Source: Bradyrhizobium sp. AUGA SZCCT0158
Lineage (GTDB): Bacteria; Pseudomonadota; Alphaproteobacteria; Rhizobiales; Xanthobacteraceae
Assembly: GCF_018130065.1 (NCBI RefSeq)
Contig: NZ_JAFCME010000001.1
Coordinates: 496,001-560,000 of the forward strand
DNA: 64,000 nucleotides
Direction of reading: 5' to 3'
The notes under the pieces are model-generated. The model saw only the letters and a program-made list of their open reading frames with translations. It did not search any database and was not told the DNA's origin. Of this stretch, positions 7,739-17,411 are shown piece after piece (position 1 is the stretch's first letter; each line of letters opens with the position of its first letter). The position numbers and the translations under genes were made by a program.

Positions 7739-9001
7739 TCAGAACGCGCCCTTCAGCGCGGACACCAGATCGGTTTTTTCCCAGGAGAAGCCGCCATCCT
7801 TTTCCGGCGCGCGGCCGAAATGGCCGTAGGAAGCGGTGCGGCGATAGATCGGCCGGTTCAGCTTCAGCGTGCGGCGGATGTTGGTCGGGGTCAGCCGGAA
7901 CAGTTGCGGCAGCACCTTTTCGAGCTTCTTTTCATCGACCTTGCCGGTGCCGTGGGTTTCCACCAGCAGCGACATCGGATCGGCGACGCCGATCGCATAG
8001 GCGACCTGGATGGTGCAGCGATCGGCAAAGCCGGCCGCGACGACGTTCTTGGCCAGGTAGCGCGCGGCATAGGCAGCGGAACGATCGACCTTGGTCGGAT
8101 CCTTGCCGGAGAAGGCGCCGCCGCCATGCGGCGCGTAGCCGCCATAGGTGTCGACGATGATCTTGCGGCCGGTCAGGCCGCAATCGCCGTCGGGACCGCC
8201 GACCACGAAGTTGCCGGTCGGGTTGACCAGGAAGTCGGAGGACTTCTGCGGCATCCAGCCCTTCGGCAGCGCCGACTCGACTTCATGCGCGATCATGTCC
8301 TTGATCAGGCCGGGCGAATACTTCTTGCCGTTGCGGCTCTTCTCGTTGTGCTGGGTCGAGACCACGACCTTGGTGCAGCCGACCGCTTTGCCTTCGACAT
8401 ATTTCACCGTGACCTGGCTCTTGGCGTCGGGCTGCAGGTCGAACAGCTGACCGCTGCGGCGCTTGTCGGACAGCACTTTCAGAATGCGGTGCGCGAAGAA
8501 AATCGGCGCGGGCATGAAGCTGCCCTTTTCGTAGATTTCGCTCTCGTTGCAGGCATAGCCGAACATCATGCCCTGGTCGCCGGCGCCTTCTTCTTCGCCG
8601 CTCTTCTTTTTCTTGGCATCGACGCCCATCGCGATGTCGGGCGACTGGCCATGCAGCAGCACCTCAATGTCGGCGCCGTGATAGGAGAAGCCGTTCTGGT
8701 CGTAGCCGATGTCCTTGACCACGCCGCGGGCGATCTCGGAGATCAGTTCGCGATCGACCACCGAGACGCCGTGGATGTCGCGGAACAACTGGCCACGGCC
8801 CTCGCCCGCAATCACGATCTTGTTGGTCGTGCACAGCGTCTCGCAGCCGAGACGGGTATTGACCGCACTGTCGTCGGCAATACCGAGCTTGACGTCCTTC
8901 TCGAGGAAGGCATCAAGGATCGCATCGGAGATTTGATCCGAAACCTTGTCCGGATGGCCTTCGGAAACCGACTCGCTGGTGAACAGATAAGACGCGCGCA
9001 T
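7739..9001 (-). CDS. metK: S-adenosylmethionine synthetase
   Basis: The enzyme makes SAM from methionine and ATP. The protein is 420 aa, slightly longer than the E. coli enzyme, as is usual in Rhizobiales. Motifs are the N-terminal [19 protein letters not shown] region, the [15 protein letters not shown] hexapeptide block, [14 protein letters not shown] and [19 protein letters not shown]. The ATG at 9001 has AAGGGG 6 nt upstream and is preferred over a TTG six bases earlier. It follows the HTH-methyltransferase gene by 60 nt and precedes ahcY. Confidence 0.98.
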   Translation of the reverse strand: MRASYLFTSESVSEGHPDKVSDQISDAILDAFLEKDVKLGIADDSAVNTRLGCETLCTTNKIVIAGEGRGQLFRDIHGVSVVDRELISEIARGVVKDIGYDQNGFSYHGADIEVLLHGQSPDIAMGVDAKKKKSGEEEGAGDQGMMFGYACNESEIYEKGSFMPAPIFFAHRILKVLSDKRRSGQLFDLQPDAKSQVTVKYVEGKAVGCTKVVVSTQHNEKSRNGKKYSPGLIKDMIAHEVESALPKGWMPQKSSDFLVNPTGNFVVGGPDGDCGLTGRKIIVDTYGGYAPHGGGAFSGKDPTKVDRSAAYAARYLAKNVVAAGFADRCTIQVAYAIGVADPMSLLVETHGTGKVDEKKLEKVLPQLFRLTPTNIRRTLKLNRPIYRRTASYGHFGRAPEKDGGFSWEKTDLVSALKGAF

Positions 9002-9004
9002 CAA

Positions 9005-9047
9005 CAACCCCTTGTTTCCGCCTGATGTCGGCGGGCTCTCTTTGTCA
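9005..9047 (-). promoter_or_regulatory. Structured metK leader
   Basis: On the minus strand CCGCC and GGCGG form a hairpin with a 7-nt loop, followed directly by AACAA-GGGG-TTGTT, which would place the ribosome-binding GGGG in a loop. This might allow translational control of metK. It does not match a SAM riboswitch class that I can recognise. Confidence 0.3.
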
Positions 9048-9061
9048 TTTATCCCGGAATG

Positions 9062-10417
9062 TCAGTCGCGACGGCGCGAAATGACGTAGGATTCGTCGTA
9101 AAACCAAAGCCCATTATGCTTGCGCAGAACTTCTCTGGTGGCATCGAGGGTTCGGCCGTTTTCGGTCATTTCCGTCAACCGTTCATCTTCGATCTGGGCG
9201 ACATACACTGCCGCGTTCCACGCTGCAAAGGCCGTCGAGGTTCCGATCGAGCCGGTGACCTCGTTGGGCAGCGCTTCCATATCATAACGGAAGATGGAAC
9301 GGTTATCGGCGTAGGCATTAAAATTGAGGTCGCGCCCGGCTGACCCCAGCTCGTATTTCACGGTGCGCAATAGCTCATGACGGCTCACCGCGAAAGGATT
9401 TTCTCCGGGCCACACCGCCTGGATGATTTCCAGCCCCGGATCCTGCCCGTGGGAGTGAATTCCGATCAACCGGCCACCGGCCCGCAGCGCCCGCGCCAGC
9501 GGCGCGATGATCCGCTTGGCGCGGAAATTCACAGAGGATTTTGCCCGGTATGGCTGGGATGCAATGACGAGGTCGAAATTGGCCTCGGTTCGGCCCGCCC
9601 GGGGGATGATCGAATCAAGCAGGAACCGGTGGTCCTCCCGGTAAACCACCAGCGCCACTGGCCGTTCATAGATCGGCATGCCCGATGTGGGGCTGACATT
9701 GGCCCGCCAGTTCTGCTCAAGAAATGGGCCTAATGCGGCGATCTGGGTCTCGAACTCGCCCGACGAGGCCCCCTGCAAGGCCACCTCGTGCCAGATCATG
9801 CCCGCGGCCGCCGCAGGCGAAGCCGGCGTCAGCCAGGGCGCCTCGGCGTAGTACATGTTGGTGAGCACAAAAACGGTCGCGGGATGCTCGAACAACCGGT
9901 CCGGGACCTTGTCGAGCGTCAGCCGGACGTCCTCCAGGCTGAGTTCCTTGCCGGCGATATAGAACGGCATATGGGGGAAGCGGCCGTGCATCGAGCGCAT
10001 CACCCGCGCCAGCACCGTGCCGTCGCCGACGCCGGCATCGAACACCCGCAGCGCCGGCGGCCGCGGATGCAGGCTCGACAGCTCCAGCGCCACCCGGTCG
10101 GCGATCACCCGCTTTTCGCTGCAGGTATGGACGAACAACAGATACTTCTGCCGGTTCTCGAAGAAGCGGAAATTGCCCCTGGGGTCGCGCTTCTCGGGCG
10201 GCACTTCGATCCCGCGCGGCGGCGGCAGCCCGCCCGGCGTGGAAGCGGCGATGTAGGCCTGGATCCGGTCCAGCGTGTCGATTGTGATGCGCTTGCCCTC
10301 GCGCAGGCGATGCACCAGCTTGCCGTCATTGACGGCCCGGCGGCCAAACGTCGTCTCCGCCATGTCGGCCTGGCGGCAGAACTCCGATATCTGGCTGAGA
10401 ATCTTGTCGTTTTTCAT
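9062..10417 (-). CDS. HTH and methyltransferase-like protein upstream of metK
   Basis: This 451-aa protein starts at the ATG at 10417, before which the ribosome-binding site is weak. Residues 1-55 resemble a small lambda-repressor-type HTH (FCRQADMAETTFGRR, then LREGKRITIDTLDRIQ). From about residue 100 there is a class I methyltransferase fold: LRVFDAGVGDGTVLARV is motif I, and RALRAGGRLIGIHSHG looks like the motif after the catalytic strand. The tail has AFAAWNAAVYVAQIEDERL. Its place 60 nt before metK in a SAM-cycle cluster suggests a SAM-linked function, as a regulator or a modifying enzyme. The substrate is unknown. Confidence 0.75.
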   Translation of the reverse strand: MKNDKILSQISEFCRQADMAETTFGRRAVNDGKLVHRLREGKRITIDTLDRIQAYIAASTPGGLPPPRGIEVPPEKRDPRGNFRFFENRQKYLLFVHTCSEKRVIADRVALELSSLHPRPPALRVFDAGVGDGTVLARVMRSMHGRFPHMPFYIAGKELSLEDVRLTLDKVPDRLFEHPATVFVLTNMYYAEAPWLTPASPAAAAGMIWHEVALQGASSGEFETQIAALGPFLEQNWRANVSPTSGMPIYERPVALVVYREDHRFLLDSIIPRAGRTEANFDLVIASQPYRAKSSVNFRAKRIIAPLARALRAGGRLIGIHSHGQDPGLEIIQAVWPGENPFAVSRHELLRTVKYELGSAGRDLNFNAYADNRSIFRYDMEALPNEVTGSIGTSTAFAAWNAAVYVAQIEDERLTEMTENGRTLDATREVLRKHNGLWFYDESYVISRRRD

Positions 10418-10582
10418 CGGGTGGCAGTTTGGGACGGAGCGGTGGGCAACGGCAGGTGACCGGGACGTCCTACCACCATCTGCCCACCGGGGAAAGGTGC
10501 GCTTCCGGGCCGGCCGGCATGAACCGCCATCCCGGATTTCGCCACCAAGACGTGGGATGCAACCCGTTGATGGTGAGGACCA

Positions 10583-11042
10583 ATGCGCCGCGCGATCCTG
10601 ACGCTGACCTTGCTCGCAGCCGCCCTGTGGTCGGCGCCCTCCCTCGCCCAGTCCCGCAAACAACTCGGGCCGCTCTGCACCACCGACACCACACCGGCCG
10701 ATCAGATCATCGATGCCTCAACAAGATCATCGCGCTGAAGGTGTTGTCCGGCGAGAAACTCGCGGGGATCTATTTCTGGCGCGCGGTCGGCTGGAACAAG
10801 AAGGGCGACTACCTCAAGGTCATCGCCACGCCAGCGAGGCGCTCAGGCTCAAGCCTGATATCGCGATCTACAATCTGCGCGGCTCGGCCTATTACGACAA
10901 GGGCGAATACGATATCGCGATCTCGGACTTCAACGACGCGCTGCGGCTGGGGCTAGCGCACATCCCGGATCAGGCTGCACCACGCGGCAAGGTTGCGTTG
11001 CGGATCATAGCTCGTGGCGAGCCGCTCGCGAAGCCTGCCTGA
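10583..11042 (+). pseudogene. Broken exported TPR protein
   Basis: Translation from the ATG at 10583 gives a clean signal peptide (MRRAILTLTLLAAALWSAPSLAQ) and CTTDTTPADQIIDA, then shifts frame near 10720. The next part (KIIALKVLSGEKLAGIYFWRAVGWN) is in another frame, which shifts again near 10832 to give SEALRLKPDIAIYNLRGSAYYDKGEYDIAISDFNDALRLG. These are TPR units. At least two single-base deletions and a changed C-terminus show that the gene is dead. Confidence 0.8.
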
Positions 11043-11111
11043 CGGAGAAGTGAAGACGCTTGGTTTGGCGCAGGTCGCCGTCGCACCCCTCACAAGAATG
11101 TACTGCACCGG

Positions 11112-14100
11112 CTAACGGCTGTGCCGGAGCAGCCTCTCCGCCTCTTCGATTTCGGGGAGATCCTGCGCGGCGTCGAAATCAATAAGGAGTGGCCCGAGCA
11201 GTTCGGATACGGGCGCCGTTCGACCATTCCTGATGTAGAAGCGCGCCAGGCCAAGCGCGCTGCGCAATTCGAAAGTCTTGGTCTGCTGGCGGCGGGCGAT
11301 TTCAAGCGCCCTGTTGAAGGCATCTTCGACCCTGGAAGCATTCGGCGGGTCGCAACGGAGCAGCAGTTCTCCGTGGGCACGATGCAGTTCGGCATCGAGC
11401 CAATGCTGGCCCGATTGTTCCGTCCAGCCGATCAGTTCGCGCACAATTTCCAGACCGGTCTGAAGTTGCCCCGCTTCCGCGTTCGCCAGGGCAACATGCA
11501 TCCCCCAGAACGGCTCACAAAGGTAGCAATCATTTTCATGCAGCAGGGTCCAGCCGCGGCGCATTTCGCTCAATCCCTCCACCTGTTCGCCGGCGCGCCA
11601 CTTTGCAAGGCCGTTCAGGTAGGTCCCGGCGGCCACATACAACGGCATGGTATGTTCGCGGGCGAGAGCGAGGGCAAGGATGGTCTCTGTTTGCTGCAAC
11701 ATGCCTGCGCACAGTCCGTCGAAGACGGCTTTATGAACGAGTGCATTGGCCTGCGACAGCGCCCGCTTTTCGCCCGGGACGCTCACCGCTGCCGCGGCGA
11801 GCCGGCGCGCACGATCGATCTTCCCGATCGGCCAGAGCACCAAGGCAAGAAACCTCATGATGACGAACGGCAGGTCCAGCGTTGACGCCCTGAAGGTTTC
11901 GGGGTCAGGCTCGGCGCCGTAGATTGCGAGGGCCCGCTCAAGATGCACTTTCGCATTCAGGTAATCGCCGCCGAACCAACAGGTCACCCCGCGGGTGCAA
12001 TGGGAGAGGACTGCAGCCACCGGCGATTCCGGTCGCCGGTCGGCGGCGCTGACGATTGCTTCCACCAATTCCCGCATCGGCGCGATCTCGCCGTGAGTGA
12101 GGCAGGCATTGAACAGGCCCGAATGGATCGGCGCCAGTTCGACCGGATCATTGATGTCAGCTGCGAACTGCCGGGCGCGCGTCCATGCGGCCACCGTTTC
12201 GGGCGCGCTGTGCCCAAGGCTTCCGCGCAGCGCGCGGCTATAGGCAATCTGGAGGTCGAGCCGGCTCATGATGCGGCCCGGCTCGCCCGGCAACCCATCG
12301 GCGATCGCGACGGCCTTGCCGAGATGGGCGACCGCCTCAGAATAGGCCGAGCGTTTCAGCGCCTGCTGGCCAGCCTTGCGCCACCAGCCGAGGGCCACCT
12401 CGCCGAGCCCCGCTTCGGTGAAGTGGTAGGCCAGCACTTCCGGCTCGGTTTCGGCGATGACCGGAAAGCCGTCGCGCAGCACATCGCCGATATGCTTGTG
12501 GAGCTGCAGTCGCCGGCTCTTGAGCAGGCTCTCGTAAGCCGCTTCCTGAACCAGCGCGTGCTTGAAGCTGTAGCGTGCTTCCGGCGGCGTGCCGCGCCGC
12601 ATCAGCAGCTCGGCCTGTTCGAGCTGCGCCAGCGCGGCGCTCAATGTCAGATCATCGCGACCCGCCACAGATCGCAGCAGCGTATACGAGAAGTCGCGGC
12701 CAATGGCAGCGCCGATCTGCGCCACCTCCTTGACCGGCGCCAGCCGGTCGAGCCGCGCCATCAGCGAGTCCTGCAGCGTCGCGGGAATGGCGAACGACGG
12801 GAACGGACTATCGAGCCGATAGCGCCCGGCATCTGCCACGAGCAGTCCGGACTCCAGCACCATCTCGGTCAATTCCTCGACGAACAGCGGGATGCCATCC
12901 GTCCTCTCGATGATCTGCCTCATCATCTCGTCCGGTAGCTGGCGACCGACGGTCACCTGCTCGACCAGCGCGCGCGTGTCCCGCCGGTCAAGCCGATCGA
13001 GCCGCAACAGGCTGACGTTGGGAAGCCCCACCCAGGGCGGCTCGAACTCGGGCCGAAAGGTCAAGAGCATGAGTATCGGCAATCCCCTGATCCGGTCGAC
13101 CGTGAGATCGAACAGCTCGAGCGTCGTGGCGTCGGCCCAATGCATGTCCTCGCAGACAACCAGCACAGGCTGCTGCCGCGCCAGACCCTCGACCTGATCG
13201 AGCAGGGCTGCGAATGTCTGTCGCCGCTGCTGCACCGGATTGAGGCCGAGCGGCGGATAGCGCTCGCCGGTTGCGATCGAAAGCAGAGCGGCGATCAGCG
13301 GCGTCGCCTTGGCCACCTGCTGCGTTCCAAGCGCCAGCATTGCCTCGAGCTTGTCGAGCTTTTGCTCCGGCGTGTCCTGCGACCTGATGCCGGCAGCGCG
13401 CTCGAGTTGAGCGACAAAGGGATGAAGCGCACTGTTGGTATGGTAGGGCGAGCACTGATAGCGCACCCGGCGGTGGGTCCCCAACGCAGGGTTCTCCAAC
13501 AGCGTCGCGACGATGCGCGACTTGCCGATCCCGGCCTCGCCGGAAATCAGGACCACCTGGCCCTGGCCCTGCCACGCCAGCTGCTGGCGCGAGAGCGCGA
13601 ATTCGATCTCCGCCTTGCGGCCGACAAAGCCGATCGAGCGCACGGTTCGCACCGCCTCGAAGCGGCTCTCCGATGCCGCTCCGCCTTCGACCGCCCAGAC
13701 CGCGATGGGCCCGTCGATGCCCTTGACCTCGCGGTGACCGAGACTGCGAAACGTGAACAGGTCGCCAAGCAGTTGGCGCGTCGAAGCCGCAACGACAACC
13801 GCCCCGGGCTCCGCCAGGCCCTGCAGCCGCGCAGCGACGTTCGGTGTATCGCCGACCATCGCCTGCTGCTCTGACGCGCCTCCGCTGATGAGGTCGCCTA
13901 CCACCACAAGTCCGGTCGCGATCGCGACCCGCACCTCAACGCGCTGTATCGCGCGCGTTTCGAGCGGCCCTATTGCGGCGGTGATGTCGAGCCCCGCCCG
14001 CACGGCGCGCTCCGCGTCATCCTCGTGTGCAACGGGATAGCCGAAATAAGCGAGTATTCCATCGCCCACGAACCTGGCGATAATGCCGTCGTAAGTGGCA

Positions 14101-14444
14101 ATGACCCTTGCGCAGGCAGCCCGATAGGCGCGGATCACCTCCCACATGTCCTCGGGATCGAGGCGCGCCGAAAGCGCCGTCGAACCGACCAGGTCGCAGA
14201 ACATGACGGTGAGGTGCCGTCGTTCGGCATCGCGCCGGATCGCCGGCTCGGCGACCAGTTCGGCTTGATTGAGTTCGGCAATCGCGCGCAGCATTTTGCG
14301 TCGATGACCGAGCAGGACTCCCAATCTTTCGAAGTCCTGATCCGTCAGTTCGGGAAGGACACCAAGATCGATGCCGTTCTCGGCAAAACGCAGCGCGTAT
14401 TGCCCAAGCCCCAGCTTCTCAAGCCAGTCCGCAATCTGCTGCAT
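11112..14444 (-). CDS. SAM-domain, class III cyclase, AAA ATPase and TPR protein
   Basis: This large multidomain signalling protein has 1110 aa from the ATG at 14444. Residues 1-65 form a sterile-alpha-motif domain. About 76-250 is a class III nucleotide cyclase domain, with metal-binding Asp84 (MFCDLVGST) and Asp128 (FVGDGI) and the transition-state pair Asn202/Arg206 (NVAAR), so it may be active. Next comes an AAA/STAND ATPase with Walker A at 302-310 (GEAGIGKSR) and a VLVVCEDMHWAD Walker B. The C-terminal 400 residues are helical TPR-like repeats. The order matches the large adenylate-cyclase family common in Bradyrhizobium. Its signal is unknown. Confidence 0.9.
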   Translation of the reverse strand: MQQIADWLEKLGLGQYALRFAENGIDLGVLPELTDQDFERLGVLLGHRRKMLRAIAELNQAELVAEPAIRRDAERRHLTVMFCDLVGSTALSARLDPEDMWEVIRAYRAACARVIATYDGIIARFVGDGILAYFGYPVAHEDDAERAVRAGLDITAAIGPLETRAIQRVEVRVAIATGLVVVGDLISGGASEQQAMVGDTPNVAARLQGLAEPGAVVVAASTRQLLGDLFTFRSLGHREVKGIDGPIAVWAVEGGAASESRFEAVRTVRSIGFVGRKAEIEFALSRQQLAWQGQGQVVLISGEAGIGKSRIVATLLENPALGTHRRVRYQCSPYHTNSALHPFVAQLERAAGIRSQDTPEQKLDKLEAMLALGTQQVAKATPLIAALLSIATGERYPPLGLNPVQQRRQTFAALLDQVEGLARQQPVLVVCEDMHWADATTLELFDLTVDRIRGLPILMLLTFRPEFEPPWVGLPNVSLLRLDRLDRRDTRALVEQVTVGRQLPDEMMRQIIERTDGIPLFVEELTEMVLESGLLVADAGRYRLDSPFPSFAIPATLQDSLMARLDRLAPVKEVAQIGAAIGRDFSYTLLRSVAGRDDLTLSAALAQLEQAELLMRRGTPPEARYSFKHALVQEAAYESLLKSRRLQLHKHIGDVLRDGFPVIAETEPEVLAYHFTEAGLGEVALGWWRKAGQQALKRSAYSEAVAHLGKAVAIADGLPGEPGRIMSRLDLQIAYSRALRGSLGHSAPETVAAWTRARQFAADINDPVELAPIHSGLFNACLTHGEIAPMRELVEAIVSAADRRPESPVAAVLSHCTRGVTCWFGGDYLNAKVHLERALAIYGAEPDPETFRASTLDLPFVIMRFLALVLWPIGKIDRARRLAAAAVSVPGEKRALSQANALVHKAVFDGLCAGMLQQTETILALALAREHTMPLYVAAGTYLNGLAKWRAGEQVEGLSEMRRGWTLLHENDCYLCEPFWGMHVALANAEAGQLQTGLEIVRELIGWTEQSGQHWLDAELHRAHGELLLRCDPPNASRVEDAFNRALEIARRQQTKTFELRSALGLARFYIRNGRTAPVSELLGPLLIDFDAAQDLPEIEEAERLLRHSR

Positions 14445-14546
14445 TGGCACCACCCACTGTCTGGTTGGCGGTCTGACCAATATGGACCACGGTAACGAAA
14501 AAATTATTGCACATTTTTCCCGGATCGCACGTCTTGTTTGCGGCAA

Positions 14547-15231
14547 TTCGGCGGCGGCCGGCCTTCGCTCGTTCTCTAGCGTCCTCAGTCCAAATCTCCG
14601 CTACTCAAGAGAGTATTGACAGGATGCAAACGGCTGGATTGCTGGACACGCGCACGCGACGACAGCGAGGAACCCGTTCGCAGCGTTCAAAAATTCAGAC
14701 GGGTATGGACGTTGCGCCGGTTTGAGCGGATCGGCGAGCCGGCGACATAAGACCCGCCGAGATCTGCGCCATATCAAGCATCGGCCAACGAACGATCAGG
14801 TACCACGTTACTCCGGAGAAAATTTTTGAGCGCCGGACGATGACGTGGCCTGCGCGCCGGCAGCATGTCGACGATGTGAAGTGTCTCACACAGTGGTGCA
14901 TTGGCAGGTGCTAGAAGTTCGACCGGTCCCAACGGCTGCTGTCATGAGCGACATCAGATTTTTCCGGGGACCCGAGGGCACTCAATAGCGCCCCCGAGGA
15001 AGCGGCGCAGATTCACGGTCCGGCCATGTAGCGGCAACCTGGATTGCGCGAGCCAGGTCAAAACGCATTCAACTAAACTGCACACGCAACCGGATTCCAC
15101 TGATCCGGGCCGAACGTCGTCAAACGCGTTGATGCAGTCGAGACTACCTCACGCTGGACGATTGCTGCGTCGTCGGTGACGCGGTCTGCTCGTCGCGTCG
15201 TCCCGCAGGCACCTTTTGGAAAGGTAGCAAC
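14547..15231. other. Intergenic stretch without a convincing gene
   Basis: This 685-bp stretch lies between two divergent genes. Short open frames exist on both strands, but none has a ribosome-binding site, family motif or typical codon use. The divergent promoters of the cyclase gene and the membrane-protein gene probably lie here. Confidence 0.6.
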
Positions 15232-15741
15232 ATGAAAATGGCCAATGCAAATTTCGACAGGTCATCCGGCGCGAAGACGACCGGGTTCGCTCCTGCTGCT
15301 CTCATCAAATCGGCGCATCTCATTGAACGAATCGGACTCGCCGCGATTGGCGGCTCCTGCGGCTTGTACGTCGCCGCAGCATTAATGCGCCGGCAAAGCG
15401 AACTGCCCTTGAGTGTCGGGATCGTCCTGTTGATGATGCTCTTTGGGGCTTTCAGCTTCTACGTCGGCATCGATCTGCCTCGCCGTTCTGCCCGAAGATC
15501 AGCCTCGATCCAGCGGCAACGATGGAGCCCGGATACTGTGGTCGAGATCCTGAGCGCGGTCGGAATATTTCTTGCCGCGATTGCGACGTTTGCGTCCGTC
15601 GGCATCATCATCCTCGACGAGACGGTGTCCGACGGATGGCTGGCTTTCATCGGAATCAGTTGGATGACCGGCTCTTTGTTGCAAATCGCTGCCGGCATCA
15701 TCGCCCGCAGCTACGGCACGGCCGAAAATGCCGGCAAGTGA
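15232..15741 (+). CDS. Small integral membrane protein
   Basis: This 169-aa protein has four likely membrane segments at about residues 33-52, 62-80, 108-130 and 138-158, and a basic loop (PRRSARRSASIQRQR) after the second. GGAAAGG lies 8 nt before the ATG at 15232. I do not recognise a family. The next gene is a TetR regulator 106 bp downstream on the same strand, but that gene has its own operator and promoter-like sequence. Confidence 0.75.
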   Translation: MKMANANFDRSSGAKTTGFAPAALIKSAHLIERIGLAAIGGSCGLYVAAALMRRQSELPLSVGIVLLMMLFGAFSFYVGIDLPRRSARRSASIQRQRWSPDTVVEILSAVGIFLAAIATFASVGIIILDETVSDGWLAFIGISWMTGSLLQIAAGIIARSYGTAENAGK

Positions 15742-15821
15742 TTTCCGATTGCAGTTGGAATGCGCAGGCTGGCTGCGACGCAGGCCGACGCAATTGACCC
15801 ATAGCAGCCATTTGCAATTCA

Positions 15822-15835
15822 AGACCGATCGGTCT
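15822..15835. promoter_or_regulatory. Perfect TetR-type operator palindrome
   Basis: A 14-bp perfect palindrome, AGACCGATCGGTCT, lies 12 nt before the TetR start codon and is followed by TATATA. NemR of E. coli, as I recall it, binds a very similar palindrome. It probably mediates autorepression. Confidence 0.75.
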
Positions 15836-15847
15836 ATATATACGGCC

Positions 15848-16462
15848 ATGGCACGCCAATCCCCAATGCAGTCGCCGCGTGGCCGGCCCCGTGGTTTCGA
15901 CACGGAAGCCGCTGTCGAGCGTGCGATGGGTGTGTTCTGGTCGCGCGGCTATCACGGCACGGCGCTTCCGGACCTGCTGCGAGCGACGAAGCTTTCGCGC
16001 GGCAGCCTTTATGCCGCCTTCGGGGACAAGCACGCGCTCTTTCTGCGGGCGCTCGATCGCTATATCGCCGACGCGCTTGCGCGGATGGACGTCGAACTCG
16101 GTCCGCGCCATGCGCCGGTTGACGGCCTGCGGACCTTCCTTGCCGGTTATGTCGACCGCACCAGCGGCTCAAGCGGTCGGCGCGGATGCCTGCTGGTCGC
16201 CACAGCCATGGAACTGGCTGGCCACGACGGAGATGTCGAAGGTCGCATCGGCGGCTTCTTCAAAGCCATGGAGGCCAAGCTCGCTGGCGCACTCTCGCGC
16301 GCGAAGGCGGCCGGCGAACTGGCCGCTGGTGTTGAGCCTGCAAGTGCCGCGCGGATACTGGTCTGCTTCGTCGAGGGACTTCGGGTGGTCGGCAAAACGG
16401 GACCAACGCGCACCACGTCGCAAGCCACGGCCGACGCCCTTCTCGACCGCTTCATCAGGTAG
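15848..16462 (+). CDS. TetR-family repressor
   Basis: This 204-aa repressor has its HTH at about residues 24-68 (LPDLLRATKLSRGSLYAAFGDKHALFLRAL, quoted here as two parts: LPDLLRATKLSRGS and LYAAFGDKHALFLRAL). The C-terminal ligand domain includes GCLLVATAMELAGHD. The length is typical. Only 12 nt separate the ATG from the operator palindrome, so the transcript leader must be very short. The EamA transporter starts 70 nt downstream and is the likely controlled partner, in an efflux or detoxification unit. The inducer is unknown. Confidence 0.9.
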   Translation: MARQSPMQSPRGRPRGFDTEAAVERAMGVFWSRGYHGTALPDLLRATKLSRGSLYAAFGDKHALFLRALDRYIADALARMDVELGPRHAPVDGLRTFLAGYVDRTSGSSGRRGCLLVATAMELAGHDGDVEGRIGGFFKAMEAKLAGALSRAKAAGELAAGVEPASAARILVCFVEGLRVVGKTGPTRTTSQATADALLDRFIR

Positions 16463-16532
16463 CTCAGCCATGGACGCACTCCGGGTTACGCGCGCCTATA
16501 TCTGGACTGTTTGGTCTAAAAATGAGGATGCC

Positions 16533-17411
16533 ATGTCTGCCATTCAGATCGCCTGCGCGGTGCTGGTGCCTCTCATCTGGGGCTATCAGTTCGTAGCTAT
16601 CAAAGTGGGCGTGGTGCAGTTTCCGCCACTTTTCTTCCTCGGACTGCGCTTCCTCGCCATCGCCCTGTTGCTGATCCCCTTCGTCACAAGGCCGACACGT
16701 CAGGAGTTCGGCTCCATCGCTGTCATCTCGGTCTTCCTGGGTGGACTGAATTTCGGCTTGTTCTATGTGGGGCTGGGGCTCGGTTCAGGCAGCATGTCTG
16801 CGGTCGCCTATCAACTCACGACGCCCTTCACCGTGCTGTTGGCCTGGCCACTGCTTGCGGAGAGGCCGTCGCTGATGACGTCCGCAGGGGTGTTGATTGC
16901 CTTCGGCGGCGTGGTCGTGTTGGCCGCCGGGCCGGGCCTGTCCGCAAATGCGTTACCGATCCTGCTGGTGGTGGGGGCAGCCTTCGCGTTCGCGGTCGCC
17001 AACGTCCTGACCAAGCGCCACGGCCCGTTCGATCCCTTGATGTTGACGGGGTGGTCGTCACTTTTCACGGTACCGCAGGTCATGTTGATGTCGCTGTTCC
17101 TTGAACATGGACAACTGACGACCCTCGTCACGGCGGACGAACGTGGCTGGATGGCGCTCGCCTACACTATTTTCATCGGAGGAATCGTCGGATTCGGCCT
17201 TTGGTTCTGGCTGATCGCCCGTTGCACCATGGCCCGCGTGGCGCCATTCGCCCTGCTGCTTCCGGTCTTCGCCTTGATTTCGAGCGTGTTGTTCCTCGGC
17301 GACCGCGTGACGCCGACGCTGGCTATCGGGGCGCTACTCGCTATCTCGGGCGTCGCCATCACGCAAGTGAGACCGATCGCTCGACCACATGCGTCGCCCC
17401 GTTTGCAATAG
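16533..17411 (+). CDS. EamA/DMT-family membrane transporter
   Basis: This inner-membrane exporter of the drug/metabolite transporter superfamily has 292 aa and about ten membrane helices in two homologous EamA halves. The first begins LVPLIWGYQFVAIKVG, and the second follows LLVVGAAFAFAVANVLTKR. GAGGA lies 5 nt before the ATG. It follows the TetR gene on the same strand, and a GGTCT half-site stands about 20 nt before its start. The substrate cannot be read from sequence; amino acids or toxic metabolites are typical for the family. Confidence 0.9.
   Translation: MSAIQIACAVLVPLIWGYQFVAIKVGVVQFPPLFFLGLRFLAIALLLIPFVTRPTRQEFGSIAVISVFLGGLNFGLFYVGLGLGSGSMSAVAYQLTTPFTVLLAWPLLAERPSLMTSAGVLIAFGGVVVLAAGPGLSANALPILLVVGAAFAFAVANVLTKRHGPFDPLMLTGWSSLFTVPQVMLMSLFLEHGQLTTLVTADERGWMALAYTIFIGGIVGFGLWFWLIARCTMARVAPFALLLPVFALISSVLFLGDRVTPTLAIGALLAISGVAITQVRPIARPHASPRLQ

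Noticed and set aside
9002..9061. A known SAM riboswitch before metK
   Set aside because: The 60-nt gap is short and lacks the pseudoknot consensus of SAM-II or the SAM/SAH type as I recall them; only simple hairpins are seen.
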